Positions 23,136 to 34,195 of a stretch of 64,000 nucleotides of DNA are shown here, in pieces; position 1 is the stretch's first letter, and each line of letters opens with the position of its first letter. The translations under genes were made by a program, and so were the position numbers. Origin of the DNA: Echria macrotheca (taxonomy: Eukaryota; Ascomycota; Sordariomycetes; Sordariales; Schizotheciaceae); the NCBI GenBank assembly GCA_030411725.1, contig MU839834.1, forward strand, positions 1,178,001 to 1,242,000, given 5' to 3'. The notes under the pieces are model-generated. The model was not told the DNA's origin. It searched no databases and saw only the letters and a program-made list of their open reading frames with translations.

Positions 23136-24323
23136 CTATTTCGTAGCCGACACAACCGTAGCCTGCGCAAGATTCCCCAGGTTAAGCTGGCTATTCAGCG
23201 TCAAACCCGACACATCGATATTCACCACCTCGGCACCGGCCTGCGCGACGCCCGGAGTAATAGTTGCGGCGGGGTCGATTGCGGCCTGCGGCGGTCCCGC
23301 GCTCACGCCCGATGCCGGCAGGGGGATCTCGCCGAGCTGTCCGCCAAAGGCGCCATCGGGTCCCGCGGCGATGGGCGTCGGAGCCATACCGCCGAGGTTC
23401 AGCGTGCTGTCGAGACCGCTCGCGGGCGGGATGATGCCGCCTGGTGGCGGGGCCAGGCCCGTGTTGGCCGGGAGGGGCTGGAGGCCGCCGGCGCTGGTCG
23501 TCGTGAGGATCGAGCTGGTCGTGGTCGCGCCCGGGAGGGGTTGGAGTGCAGCCGCACTACTGCCGGCGGCAGGGAGCGGCTGGAGAGCGCCGGCCGCGCC
23601 CTGGGAGGGCAGAGCCTGGAGCGACGTTGAAAGGGACGAAACAGAGGAGATCGCCTGCAGCGAGCTGCTTCCAACCAGCGAGGCCGAACCAGGGAGGGCG
23701 GCGAGCGTCGAGGCTGAGACTTTTGTCAATACAATTCGGGGACAGATTATGTCGGAAAACTCACATCCAACAGCCGGATTCTGAACTGCCGTCGGGACAG
23801 CAGCCGCAACCGACTTGGTCTTGGTGCGGAGCGAGTCCGGAATGGACACAATCACCACACCGATGCCGCCGCTCGGCACGCCTGGATTGCCTGGCGCAGC
23901 AGCAGCCGGAGTACCAGCGGCAGCACCTCCCGCAGCCGGAAGGCTCGCCGACGCAGCGACCGACGACCCCACCCCCGAAGCAGCCCCCTGGGCCACGCCC
24001 GGAGCGCAGTTGGTTACCGTGACAGTGGATGCCACGGCATTCGCTGCAGCTCCCGCGGCGGTCACGGTGACGGTCACCGTGTTGTTGGAACCAACAGTGA
24101 GCGTCTGGAACACGGTGACCGTCTGGGCCGCCGCCGCCGCTTGCCTCTTTTCAAGCGCCTCCTCCCCCCTCGCCCGTGGCCTGACTACAAACCCATCTCG
24201 CCTATGAGCAGCAGCCTGTAGTGCATGTTAGTTGGAGTCCGGATAGATCCTGAGTTGGAGGCTGACCTGGGCCAGGGACAAGGAGCCCAGAAGGATGACT
24301 ACACTCGTAGCATTGGGCCTCAT
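23136..24323 (-). CDS. secreted Ala/Gly/Pro-rich repeat protein with kexin-like site
   Basis: Exons 24323-24267 and 24215-23136; 378 residues. The donor is GTCAGC, weaker than usual. MRPNATSVVILLGSLSLAQ (1-19) is a signal peptide, and the splice junction falls at its end. A basic pro-like segment ends in LEKR (40-43), a Kex2-type site. The mature part opens with TVTV strands (TVTVFQTLTVG, TVTVTVTAAG, TVTVTNC). Later comes a block with one LQALP and three LQPLP repeats separated by Ala/Gly/Ser linkers. No enzyme domain is visible; a cell-wall or extracellular structural protein, or a processed peptide precursor, is possible. A second candidate intron (GTGAGT donor at 23764, acceptor ending 23714, 51 nt, in frame) would remove VGCEFSDIICPRIV-like residues with two Cys. 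Confidence 0.7.
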
Positions 24324-25956
24324 TTTCCGTGCATATAGAATAAAACCGACGGTCGTTTTCTCGCCAGCAAAGCAGATAACGTCTTAGGCGCCGTGGTTGT
24401 CGTGGTCGTCGAGATCCGGACAAAGAATGGCACAACAGTCCAGCCGTCGAGATCAGAAAAAAGGTGGGATCAACCCGGGAAGGATCGTGATGCGTTTGAT
24501 AAAAGACTGGACTCGGTCGTCGTCGTCGTCGCTAGACTTCGAAAGGGGAGGACCGGACGATGGAAACGACAAACACGGTTCCTCGTGGGAGGCGGAGGAT
24601 ACCAGAAGCTAGGGAATGGAGCTTGGGGTATCGTTGCCGGCCAGCGAGGAGTCAAAGGGAAAAAAAAGAGGGGATCGCTGAAGAGAAAAAATGGGATGAA
24701 GTCAGAAAGGACAGCAAGAAACGAATGGGAGTATGTCGGAAGAGAGGAGGTGGGAGGTAGGGTGGCCCAATGCAGAGGGCAGGAGACAGACAAGTCGAAA
24801 AGACAAAAAGAGAAAAGAAAACGAGAATGGTTCGATGCCGACTCGAAACGTGTTTCCCGTGTCCATGTTGGGCGGTTCGCCGCGTGCGGGCTCCCCTGGC
24901 GAAGCCTAAACGCCGAGAAGTCGATTCGCAGAAGCCATGTCGAGGAGACTTTAGACTGTCTCGCAACGTCTCACACGGTCCCGTCGCCGCCGCGGCGTGG
25001 AGCGACCCAGACCCAATGCCCCGCCGCCGAACCATGTGGCCGACGGGTTCGTCGCTGCTGCACGTCGTTTGAGGGTGGGAGGGGGCGGGCCGCAGGGGGA
25101 CAATGTGAGACGCGACCCCTGACGACTGCTGTCTGAAGTCGGCCCTGGCGAAACGGGCCCTTGCCAAGACCCCGCCCACAACTCGACCAAGTCCCTCCAA
25201 AATCGTCGGTGACTGACCGCGATGGGAGAAACATCATGCCCCTATCACGGCGCATCGCAGCCAGCATGGCGTTTGCTGCTTCTCCCCTTTTTGCCGGCGC
25301 ATCACCATGGCGGTAAAATTAGCATCACGAACTGCGCGTCCAGGGTTGATTCCTGGTTTCTCGATGTCCCGACCATGGGTGCAGAGGAACTGCACCGCGA
25401 CCGACAGTTCGGAGAAGCGACTTCGAGAGGGCAGTGATGATTCGAGCACGACATCGATCGGAGATTAACTTCGGGAAAGAATTGCATTTGCAAAGCTATG
25501 TAGGCACATCTACAAATTATATCAGAGAAAATACGACTCTAACGTGAAACTCGGTGGATTGCGCTGTGGGTTATGGACTGTCGACTGGTGGCAGTGCGTT
25601 GAGCGACCAGACACCCTAACCCTCTTCGACTCTTCCAGGCCTCTTGGCACCTGGCACTTGGCACTCGGCGCAGTGCCGGGATCGATCTCGGATGCCGCGG
25701 CGTCGATCGCGATGGGCAACAGCAAACACCACGATCTCTCGTCAGCGATGCTCCGCTGCTAGCGTCGACGGCAACAATCGATGAGCGTCGGCCGCGCCGA
25801 TGACTGCACTCATAAAGCCGTACCGTTCCCTGTTTTTGGTTGTACAGCACAAAAGAACACAATTAATGTTTAATTCCTGCTCGACCAGAACCCCAAACCC
25901 TGACCTGAACAACGTCGAAGTGTGTGTGTGAATTGACTACAGAGAAAATACTCAAA
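24324..25956. other. intergenic, divergent promoters
   Basis: 1.6 kb between two divergent genes. A stop-free + strand frame (24393-25136) begins MVVVVVEIRTK and is Lys/Arg/Gly-biased with no domain. Purine-rich stretches lie near 24640-24830. No gene called. Confidence 0.55.
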
Positions 25957-27071
25957 ATGGCTGGACCACCGATACACGTTTTAGATGATTACTATCTCGC
26001 CATAACTCTCCTCGTCACCATCGCCTACCAGCTACTCTTTTTTTCAATCGCCTTTGCCTTTAAATTCGACAAACTCACAGGTACTTACTTCCCAAGCACC
26101 AAACTCTTCAAAACGAACCATACGACTAACTATGACCAGATTTCGCAGGCGGCACCAACTTCGCCCTCCTCGCCATCCTCACCCTCGCCCTCTCAAGCAA
26201 CGGCACCACCCCGGACGCGCGCCAACTAGTCGCCTCCCTCTTCCTCATAGTCTGGGCCCTCCGGCTCTCGGGCTTCCTGCTCTTCCGCATCCTCAAGACG
26301 GGAAAAGACGACCGCTTCGACGACAAGCGCGACAAGTTCCTCCCGTTCCTCGGCTTCTGGATCTTCCAGATGATCTGGGTCTGGGTGTGCTCGCTGCCCG
26401 TGACGGTCCTCAACTCGCCCGCCGTGCGGTCGTATCCCCAGGCGCCCTTCGGCACCGGCCGCGACATCGCCGGCGTGGTGCTGTACTCCGTAGGACTCGT
26501 CATGGAGACCGTCAGCGACGCGCAGCGCTTCCGGTTCCGGTCCCGCAACGACCGGTCCGCCGTGTGCGACTCGGGCTTCTTTTACGTCTCGCGCCACCCA
26601 AACTACTTCGGCGAGATCATGATCCAGTTCGCCATCTTCATGATCGCGGTATCGGCGGCCGCGGATGGATTCGTGAGCGGTGCAGCCTACGCCGCGCTCT
26701 ACGCCACCATCGTCGGGCCTTTGCTCTTGACGGTCCTCTTGATGTTCGTCTCGGGGCTGCCGCTCTCGGAGCGGCCGGGGGCCAAGAAGCGGTACGAGGC
26801 CGGGCAGAACTGGGATGCGTACGCGCGCTATCTGCGGCGGACTAGCATCTTGATTCCGTTCCCGCCGCAGCTGTATGAGCGCATGCCGACTATTCTCAAG
26901 AGGACTGTCTTTCTCGAGTTTCCCATGTACGTGTTTGACCCGGCCAAGCATGCGGGGGATTCACATCGGTCGGCCGAGGAAGGGACGACGGCAAGGAAGA
27001 ATGATGACAACAGGCAGAGTGGGGATAGACTTTTCAGCGGGGAAGGGCAGAGGCAGGGAGAGACAAGTTGA
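25957..27071 (+). CDS. DUF1295 family membrane protein (steroid reductase/ICMT fold)
   Basis: Two exons: 25957-26080 and 26140-27071, with a GACTAACTA branch point; 351 residues. Several hydrophobic helices (LAITLLVTIAYQLLFFSIAF, LALLAILTLAL, LVASLFLIVWALRL, FWIFQMIWVWVCSLPVTVL, IVGPLLLTVLLMFV) surround the signature FYVSRHPNYFGEI, the HPNY/F-E motif shared by DUF1295, delta-14 sterol reductases and isoprenylcysteine methyltransferases, where it contributes to cofactor binding. The substrate of fungal DUF1295 proteins is unknown to me, so the name is a fold-level call. The last 50 residues are polar. The second exon was placed at ATTTCGCAGG because it restores DFAGGTNFALL. Confidence 0.8.
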
Positions 27072-27354
27072 GCGAGCACTAGTTTTGAACTATTAAACCC
27101 CTAATGAGAGAGATATATATACCCCTTTTTTACAAGACTGGTATGAAGTTGAAAGATTATATGAATGCAAACTTTTAAACCCCTTCCATGTTTCTGGACC
27201 ACGCCGACATGATAAGATCAAAGTTGAAGGAAAAGAAGAGTGGAGAGAGTAGAAAGAACAGCATGAGAAGATAAAGCTGGAAACCCCCCTGGACCTTGAG
27301 ACACCATGGCACAGCGGCATGTGTGGAACGAAGCACACGGTAAAGGATATAGAG

Positions 27355-28227
27355 TTATAGATCCCTCTGCCACGTCTGGGGGTTACCCAGGCTGCTGCCA
27401 ATGCTGCTGCTCAGGTCCTCACTGCCGGGCAGGCCGCCATTCCCGCGCAGATCCGTCGGCTGGTCGAGCATCTCCTGCGACGAGCCGTAGTCGGTAAAGT
27501 CTGATTCTTCCGAGTGCGTCTCCGAGCCCTCGGGGATGGGCACCATGGCTGATTTTGTCCTGGGACGGTTCAGTTTGTGAACATTCATATTGAATGGACG
27601 GGCAAGGGGGTGGGCCTGGTGATGATGAGGTAGTGGGAAAATGAACGTACCAAATGTGAATGGCGGCTTTCCAGTCGAGTCCGTTGATACACCCGCCCTT
27701 CACCGAGACGACATTTTTGCCCTGATTGTCGAGTGTCAGCACAGCATGGGACAGCATGAACCGTGTTGCGCTGGTTAGGGAAGCTGATGGAGAGTGAACG
27801 CACCGGTGTGGAGTGGATCAGCCTTGTTCCGCAAATCTTGCAGAAGTAGCTACACGAGGGATCGAGTGTTAGCCACCAGAGTATTCCGCGAATATGGTGT
27901 AGTCGTACGAAAGAAGGGGGTGGTTATACGAACCAATTCAGTATCTGACCCGTCGATGTCGGCCTCCTATTTCCGGGCAGAGCCAACGCGGTATGTCAGC
28001 AAACACCCCAACTGCCTATAAAAAAGGGAGAAAAAAAAAAGGAAAACTCACGTATAACAGCTCAGCAAATCACTATTCGGCAGGTTAAACCGTGGAAAGA
28101 TAGCCGAAGTCCCAAATGCCGACGACGTTTGCCTTCGACACTCGCTGCAGTGGCAGATATACAGAGCCAGCGGCTTGGGTAGGGGCGTCTTGAAGGCCAC
28201 GGCTCCGCATTGGCAGCTCACATCCAT
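27355..28227 (-). CDS. GFA/Mss4-like zinc-binding protein, five exons
   Basis: Exons 28227-28052, 27966-27934, 27849-27804, 27721-27651 and 27559-27355; 176 residues. The two middle exons are only 33 and 46 nt, but all junctions fit phase. The protein begins MDVSCQCG (Cys5/7) and continues CHCSEC (Cys25/27/30) and FCKICGTRLIHSTP (Cys73/76), the zinc-ligand pattern of the glutathione-dependent formaldehyde-activating (GFA)/CENP-V fold. ASTGQ-like TSTGQILN before CYFC is also typical. Most fungal members have no tested activity, so the formaldehyde role should not be assumed. An acidic Ser/Glu/Asp tail (about 110-176) has no counterpart in the core family. The first ATG in frame is used. Confidence 0.82.
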
Positions 28228-29042
28228 TTTGTTTTGTTCTTTCGTCAAACTCTCGGACAGAAAAAAAATATCTCGACCTGCAAGTCACAAGGCGTCCAAG
28301 GTGAGAGAGTCGTTGTACAGGTAAACGCAAACAAGCTTTGCCTCGAGGCTGCTTGTGAAGCCACGGAAAGTTGGCCGGGTCGGACGAATCAGACGGCAAG
28401 ATCCGGGGTAATAAGCAAGTTGTAACAAGGCAGGTAGCCAACAAGTGTGTAGATAGCTGACGTATTCCGCCAGGTACCAAAATGCAGTCGTACACACAAC
28501 AAATCGACGTGGTGATGGAAGCCCCAACTTCCAGGCAGGATAATCCAAAGAAAGGAAGATGACTCCTCAGGCCGTCAATTCGAGCTGGGGATGTAATAAA
28601 TATGGCGGTTTCCCCGGTCCGTGACTCACAGTGGCCGGCTTCGACAGAGCGGGACGTCACATAGACCTAATAAAAAAGTCACACGAATTGGCAATAGCTC
28701 ACAATGTGTTCTGTGGGTTATCGGTCAGTTAATAAACTGAACTTGATCGACGGGGTGACGACTGTTCCTTCCATTCGAGATTGGCTCCTTCCGCTATGCC
28801 TCCGAATTGCGGAGACTAGCGCGGCCCGGCACGGCATGTGCTGCGTCTCGCACGCTCCACTGCCGACGGTTTCCGGACTGCTTCCGATTCTATCTCCGAC
28901 GGCCGCCCCGAGCGGATACTTGCCGCTGCAGTCCTCCGTATACAGGCGCTTGACGTGCAGCATCCCTGGGCCGATGCCGTGTTGCACAGTTGCGCGCCGA
29001 CGCATGGAGCAATTAATTCTTTTCATTCATTCCCTTATGTGC
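28228..29042. other. intergenic
   Basis: 815 bases between the start of the GFA gene and the stop of the acyltransferase gene. One TGACTCA lies at 28622-28628, about 400 bases upstream of the GFA start; a 7-mer like this is expected by chance several times in the window. No gene seen. Confidence 0.55.
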
Positions 29043-30503
29043 TCATACCGCCTGCGAGTATCCCCGGCCCCGCGGCTTCTCTTCCACGTCGTCGACGCAG
29101 TACATCTCTATCCTGCGCCCAAACTTCACAATCGGGTCATCCACCGCCCGCCAAAAGATATCCGCTGCCCACACGACAACCGCCCCAACCATAATTATCC
29201 CAAGTACCCAGCCCGTCGTTAATTGTTTTGTCGTTGAGATCCCAACCATCCCCTTGATTCCCCTCGCCATGACCGCCTCCTTGAACTCGGGCGTCCCCGG
29301 TTCCCCGCTGGCCGGGATGAAGACATTCCCAACAATCTGCCGCACGCAAAGTCCCATGACGGGGCCGTGCATGATATAAATCGCGTAGCTGATGCGGCCG
29401 CAATATTGCGCCACTGGGCCCTCGAAGAGTTTCTTGAGTACGGGAGTGTCTCCGACAATCCAGACCATCACGGCTCCCGTCAGCGCAAACCAGTATTGTT
29501 GTGAAGCCAGCGGGTTTTCCTTAGCCGTCAAGGCTGCGTACGGGTCCGGTGTATGCGCAAGGAAAAATCGGATGCCGGGTGTCTTTTCGGCCCCAGCGTT
29601 CGGCCACCCATAGATGAACAGGCAGACGGCGGTGATGATGAAGTACGATATCGTTTTCAAGGATCGAAAGGCGGCTTTTGGCGAGGCCAGGCCTTTTTCC
29701 GGCGAGTCCCACCCAGGCTGCTGGGCGTTCTGTAGGACGTGAATCTCGGCGAGGAACAAGCCGGTAAGAAACTCAAAGCCAGCCCACCTGCCACATGCCA
29801 GACAGTACAACATGAGACCAAAAACCGTTGCCTGCCGGATCCGGAGCCGGATCTTGACCAGGCCCAGGATGACGATGAACAGCAGCATCGAGTGGGCGAA
29901 TTCGACAGGGATAGTCCAGAGATGGGCATCGTACCAGGGGCTCAGGTTCGTCTCCCATTCCCACGGCCAGGTGATCTTGTGGAACACAATGTGCTTCCAA
30001 GCCCAGAACTGCTCGGAAAAGGTTCGGTATCGTATATGAAGCAATCCTCTCTGCGCCAGGCACATGATCATAAACGTCGAAGCAATACAGGGTCCAAACA
30101 GGCGAAACGCGCGGCGGAATGTCGACGAAGACAGGGCGGAATAACATTTGTCGAAGTCGCGAGCGTGGATGGCCTTGATCGGCTTATACGAGAGAACAAA
30201 TCCAGAAATAACGAAAAATATGTGGACCATGGGCCGGCCCGAGAATAGCAGTCGGGCGAATGGCAGCTGGATCCAAGCCGACGGCTTGTCGGGGTCGAGG
30301 CCATAGGTCGGCGTCAGTGGCGGGTATAGCTCTTCGGTGAAGTGGCAGAAGAAGACAAGGACCGAAGCGATTCCGCGGAGACCGTCCAGATACGACGTGG
30401 GGTGGAGTCTCCATGTTGGTTTATGTTCCGGGAAGAAAATGTCGGCGATGAAGCTGGGCAACAACAACCTCAGCAACGTCCTCAGGAGCGTACGCTTCGC
30501 CAT
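29043..30503 (-). CDS. acyltransferase-3 family membrane protein
   Basis: Single exon. Using the ATG at 30503 (ATCATGG, strong context) gives 486 residues; the frame continues to an earlier ATG at 30623 (526 residues), but the extra 40 residues look like leader. YLDGLRGIASVLVFFCHF carries the conserved Arg and His of the acyltransferase-3 family, followed by FSGRPMVHIFFVISGFVLSYK (G-R-P...FF-ISGF) and about ten hydrophobic segments. The C-terminal region has FEGPVAQYCGRISYAIYIMHGP, a hallmark. Family members move acyl groups onto sugars, sterols or secondary metabolites across membranes; substrate not deducible. No biosynthetic partner genes lie nearby. Confidence 0.85.
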   Translation of the reverse strand: MAKRTLLRTLLRLLLPSFIADIFFPEHKPTWRLHPTSYLDGLRGIASVLVFFCHFTEELYPPLTPTYGLDPDKPSAWIQLPFARLLFSGRPMVHIFFVISGFVLSYKPIKAIHARDFDKCYSALSSSTFRRAFRLFGPCIASTFMIMCLAQRGLLHIRYRTFSEQFWAWKHIVFHKITWPWEWETNLSPWYDAHLWTIPVEFAHSMLLFIVILGLVKIRLRIRQATVFGLMLYCLACGRWAGFEFLTGLFLAEIHVLQNAQQPGWDSPEKGLASPKAAFRSLKTISYFIITAVCLFIYGWPNAGAEKTPGIRFFLAHTPDPYAALTAKENPLASQQYWFALTGAVMVWIVGDTPVLKKLFEGPVAQYCGRISYAIYIMHGPVMGLCVRQIVGNVFIPASGEPGTPEFKEAVMARGIKGMVGISTTKQLTTGWVLGIIMVGAVVVWAADIFWRAVDDPIVKFGRRIEMYCVDDVEEKPRGRGYSQAV

Positions 30504-32154
30504 GATGGATGGGCCGCGCAACCGGGACGGCGAATCTTGGAGCACGGCGGGAATAGGACGTGGGTTTAAAAGGAGCGGATGACAACTAGGTGCCTGGCAC
30601 CGGGAAGAGACTTCTGTTAGCATCTTGCTCAAGCGGTGTGTGCGATTGAGACCATCTTAATGAAACAGCGGCAATATCGACGAGATGGTGAAATGGTTGG
30701 TACCACTCGGGACGATCTGGACGAGCCATGGCGTGCAAGAGGCGACCGGGACCAGACGGCAGGACAAGGAACCGATGACATTCCCGGGAGGATGGGTCGT
30801 AACAAGAGGAAGTTTCCGAAGTGTCACGACGGGGATCCCCTCGCCACCTGGCACTTGTACGCCCCAAGAGCGCATAGCTCTCGATCAAGGTCGAGAGTGA
30901 AGCTCCAAACACTGCGAGAGTTTCGGCCACACTCGAACTGACGCTCAGATGCCACAGCCAGCCATCATGAAGTCGGAAGACGGGACCAAATGAGATTTCT
31001 CCGAGACTCACCAAAAAAGGAGTGACAAATGGGCCAAGTCAAGGACCGGCTCAACGAAAAGGAGAGGCAAGAGCAGCGAGGGCAAGTCCCAGCTCAGGAA
31101 GGGAGCAACATAGGATTACAAGGAACGTCGAGAATCCATCAACGAGACCTCTCGAGGGGAGAAGACCACACCGAACGACCGGCATGGGCAAGACCACGGT
31201 TTATTAAACTGGGGATTTTCTCGGAGCCCTGTGCCCTCCCCCTCTCTGGCTTTGCTTTTCCAAGCTGTTGGCTGGCTGGACTCGGGGGTGTGTCCAGCCA
31301 GCCCGCCCAGGCCGCAACCCCTGAACGGCAGCTGTCTTCTGGATGGTTACACGGCCGAGACGAGATGCGCATGGCCTGGTGGATCCAATGTATTGCACAC
31401 GGTGCCTGGGACGCAGATGAACCATTGTTTTTGAATGGTCAAGCAATGCTCATTCTCAATGGTTGATCAGAGGTGGTGTGTGTTGGTAAAGTGGAGCCGT
31501 CAGTCCATGCACCCCGGCCGCCCGTCCGCCCAGAACAAGGCAGGAACAACCTCCGGCAGGCATGCAGCAACGTCCCTGTGGCGTCTCATCTGCACCAATC
31601 GATCAGGGCGGGGTGGAGCGCCGGTGTGGAGTTTGGCTGATCGAAAAGGGGATTACCGAAGCCACACAAACGCGACCTGTTTCCGGTTCCGGATTTTTGG
31701 TTTTAAAAAATGAGAATCTCTTTTAAAACACCAGAATTCCTGCCAGAAACCTGTCTTGTGCTCTTCAATACGTCCTGGTGGCAGAGTGAGTCGGACACTC
31801 AAACAACACAGGCATTGAGTTGCCGTCTCGGCGCATTTAACCCCGTCGATCGTGTGCCGACCGCCGGGAGCCAAGACATGTCCCGGGCCTGTGCCCCCGG
31901 ACGGCGGCCAATCCTGAAAGCTTGTTCGCGCGCGTTTCCCCGGCTCTCGGACTCCAGCGTGGGAGTGGAGCAACCCTCGAGGAGAAGGGGAACAGCAAAC
32001 AAATTTCGACTTGAATCCAGGCAGTTGGTTATTGCTGACAGCGCTGACACACGGAAAAGCGAGTAATTAGGTCACTGCCAATTTATGACTGCAATCGGAC
32101 AAGTTCCATGTGGACAAGTTCTCCTATTTCTCTCCTGGAACAAGCGCCAATCCT
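30504..32154. other. intergenic
   Basis: 1.65 kb between the acyltransferase start and the stop of the 2EXR gene. Many short overlapping frames on both strands, none with a domain or fungal-like splice structure. No gene called. Confidence 0.55.
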
Positions 32155-33210
32155 TTAGACCGATAGTTTCCTTTTCTCCCGCGTCTCGGCGGACTTGGCA
32201 CCGTCGTCGACCTTCTTTTTCACGCTGACCACGGAGACTCTTGTCCTGCTCGTCCTTGTCCTCGCATTCGCATCCTTCAGCTGCGCTTCCAAGGCCAGAC
32301 ACCACTCCACCCTCTCGGCATCTGTCAGAGCCTCGATCCCCACCAGCTCAACCTCCAAGGACCTCAGCTCCGCCATTCTCGCCAGCCCCGACACCCACCC
32401 GAACCGCTCCCGCGTCCATGACACCGGCGCGCTGCGCCCGAGCGGCCACCACACGGCGCCCTTGTCGTCGTCGTCCACCGGCTGCATCTCCTCAAAGGCA
32501 ATTTTGATGCGGAGTCCCCGCATGCCGCCGGCCCAGTATCCGCACAGCTCGTCCCACACGGCCAGCCGCCCGCCGTCGCCGATATCCCGGCCCTGCATTT
32601 CCAGCCGGGCATAGCGCATGTTGGCCCGCTGCCATGGCTGGAGCCCCCGTACAAAGGCGCGCGCCGCCGACAGGCCCGAGGAGAACCACGTGACGAAGAC
32701 GAACTCGTTCTCGTGGAAAGGTAGGAGCCGGCACTCGTCGTAGACTTGTTTGCAGGCACGGAGCAGGGTGCTGGGCACGTAGCCGATGGGGCGGTGGGGA
32801 GATAGCAGGTTTTCGATCAGGACCTTTTGGCGATCGGGATGATGGTTCCGCTTCAGGAGGTAGGTCTTGGAGTTGTCGCCTTCCCGCCAGACGACGGTGG
32901 GGATTATAGGCGCCAAGAAGTAGGCGCTGTAGCGCGGCGTGGGATACCACGGACACAGCTCTGCTTCTTCGACCAGGTGCATGCGGTGGACCCAGCCGTA
33001 GATTTCGAGCCGGATTTCGAGAGGGAGGTCCAGGAACTTCTGCCTTGGTCGGTGCTCGTCGGATCTGGTGGGTTCAGCCGGGTGTCTGCTCGATTCGGTG
33101 GAGCAATGGCTCGTCGACCTGGCCTGTCCGAGTCCGGCACATCCGTTAGCCGGAACGGATACGGCGGGGAGCCGGCCCGGCGGTTTCGCGTCAAGTGTTG
33201 CGGGCTCCAT
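32155..33210 (-). CDS. 2EXR/F-box-like domain protein
   Basis: Single exon, 351 residues from the ATG at 33210. RQKFLDLPLEIRLEIYGWV (about 57-75) is the LPxEIRxxIY motif of the 2EXR / F-box-like N-terminus that is widespread in Pezizomycotina proteins. It is followed by LLRACKQVYDECRLLPFHENEFVF, another shared block in which a prior-residue/structure pattern resembles DUF7730-type proteins. These proteins are numerous, fast-evolving and functionally unknown; a role as substrate adaptor is only a guess. The C-terminus is Lys/Arg-rich (KKKVDDGAKSAETREKRK). Confidence 0.75.
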   Translation of the reverse strand: MEPATLDAKPPGRLPAVSVPANGCAGLGQARSTSHCSTESSRHPAEPTRSDEHRPRQKFLDLPLEIRLEIYGWVHRMHLVEEAELCPWYPTPRYSAYFLAPIIPTVVWREGDNSKTYLLKRNHHPDRQKVLIENLLSPHRPIGYVPSTLLRACKQVYDECRLLPFHENEFVFVTWFSSGLSAARAFVRGLQPWQRANMRYARLEMQGRDIGDGGRLAVWDELCGYWAGGMRGLRIKIAFEEMQPVDDDDKGAVWWPLGRSAPVSWTRERFGWVSGLARMAELRSLEVELVGIEALTDAERVEWCLALEAQLKDANARTRTSRTRVSVVSVKKKVDDGAKSAETREKRKLSV

Positions 33211-34195
33211 CAACTAATAAGTTGCGGAGGCTGAATTGCGAACGATCAGATGACTACGGGTTACAGCTTGGAGTACAAAGGTATAGATGAAGTCCGTCTT
33301 ATGTCGTGCTGTTAAAAAGATGACGGTCGATCCTTTCTGACATCCGCCAACCCAGATGGGTCTCCAGCCCGGATATACTGCAGAAGTGTGTCTTGATTCT
33401 GTTTGGTTGACAGCATTTTGCTGTTTAGTCACCATGCCTGATGCAGTAGATATCGCGACCGCTACGGTATCAGGTAATGCAGGTTACACAGGCCCAATCC
33501 GGCATTTTTCTCAGCACCTCTGTGAGTTGGGATTGAGTCTGCTCCAAGCCCAGTTGCACCGCGGGGACTGTGCCGCCGGCTGTGTCTTAAGACCGACTTT
33601 ACACATTACCGTATGCCTCCGGAGACGACATCTAGATAGGTACCTAGGTAGGTACCAAAGGCACCGAATGCGAACCGATAGGAAATGCAAAGAGTTTGAA
33701 ATCAGTGGGTGGGGATATACACAAACAAGCTGTTGTTCAATCTCGGTGGTCACCTACCTACCTACCTATTACCTCAGGTACCTGCATCGAGGTCGCAAGA
33801 CGCGGTACCTCATAGGTACACACAAGCCACACCTCCACGATCGATCAGGAGAAGCTCCCAAGGTCCAGGGGGAATGGATCATTGTTAGATGTATATAAAT
33901 GACCTGATCACCGATGCCTGATGACTGTGCTCCAAACGCTTGAACGGACTATACGCCCTGTAATATATATTTGTCTTATATTTGTCTGACCAGGTGAATG
34001 AATCACCTTGATCACCGTATCGACCGCTATTCTGGAACAAACTGTCCAACACCGCTTCCATGACAAAGAGCTGGTATCAGTCGCTCTTAAACCCAGAAAT
34101 CCCCCATAGCTCCAGCACTTATTCCACCCCTTACTCCCCGTTCAAATCACACAACCAATCCCCGACTAGAACAGCCCCAGGACCGAAACCATACC
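33211..34195. other. intergenic with TAGGTAGG/GGTACC motif cluster
   Basis: 985 bases. Motifs of the GGTACCTAGGTAGGTACC type occur at 33637-33656, 33751-33785 and 33804-33819 in both orientations. A 180-residue frame across this stretch (33356-33898 +) is judged fortuitous. No gene called. Confidence 0.6.

Noticed and set aside
24393..25136. 247-residue + strand frame between the secreted and DUF1295 genes
   Set aside because: Starts in a VVVVV/Lys-Arg-rich stretch, lacks any motif and is not supported by splice sites.
28622..28628. TGACTCA upstream of the GFA gene as a CPC1 site
   Set aside because: The 7-mer is expected about eight times by chance in 64 kb and no amino-acid-pathway gene lies next to it.
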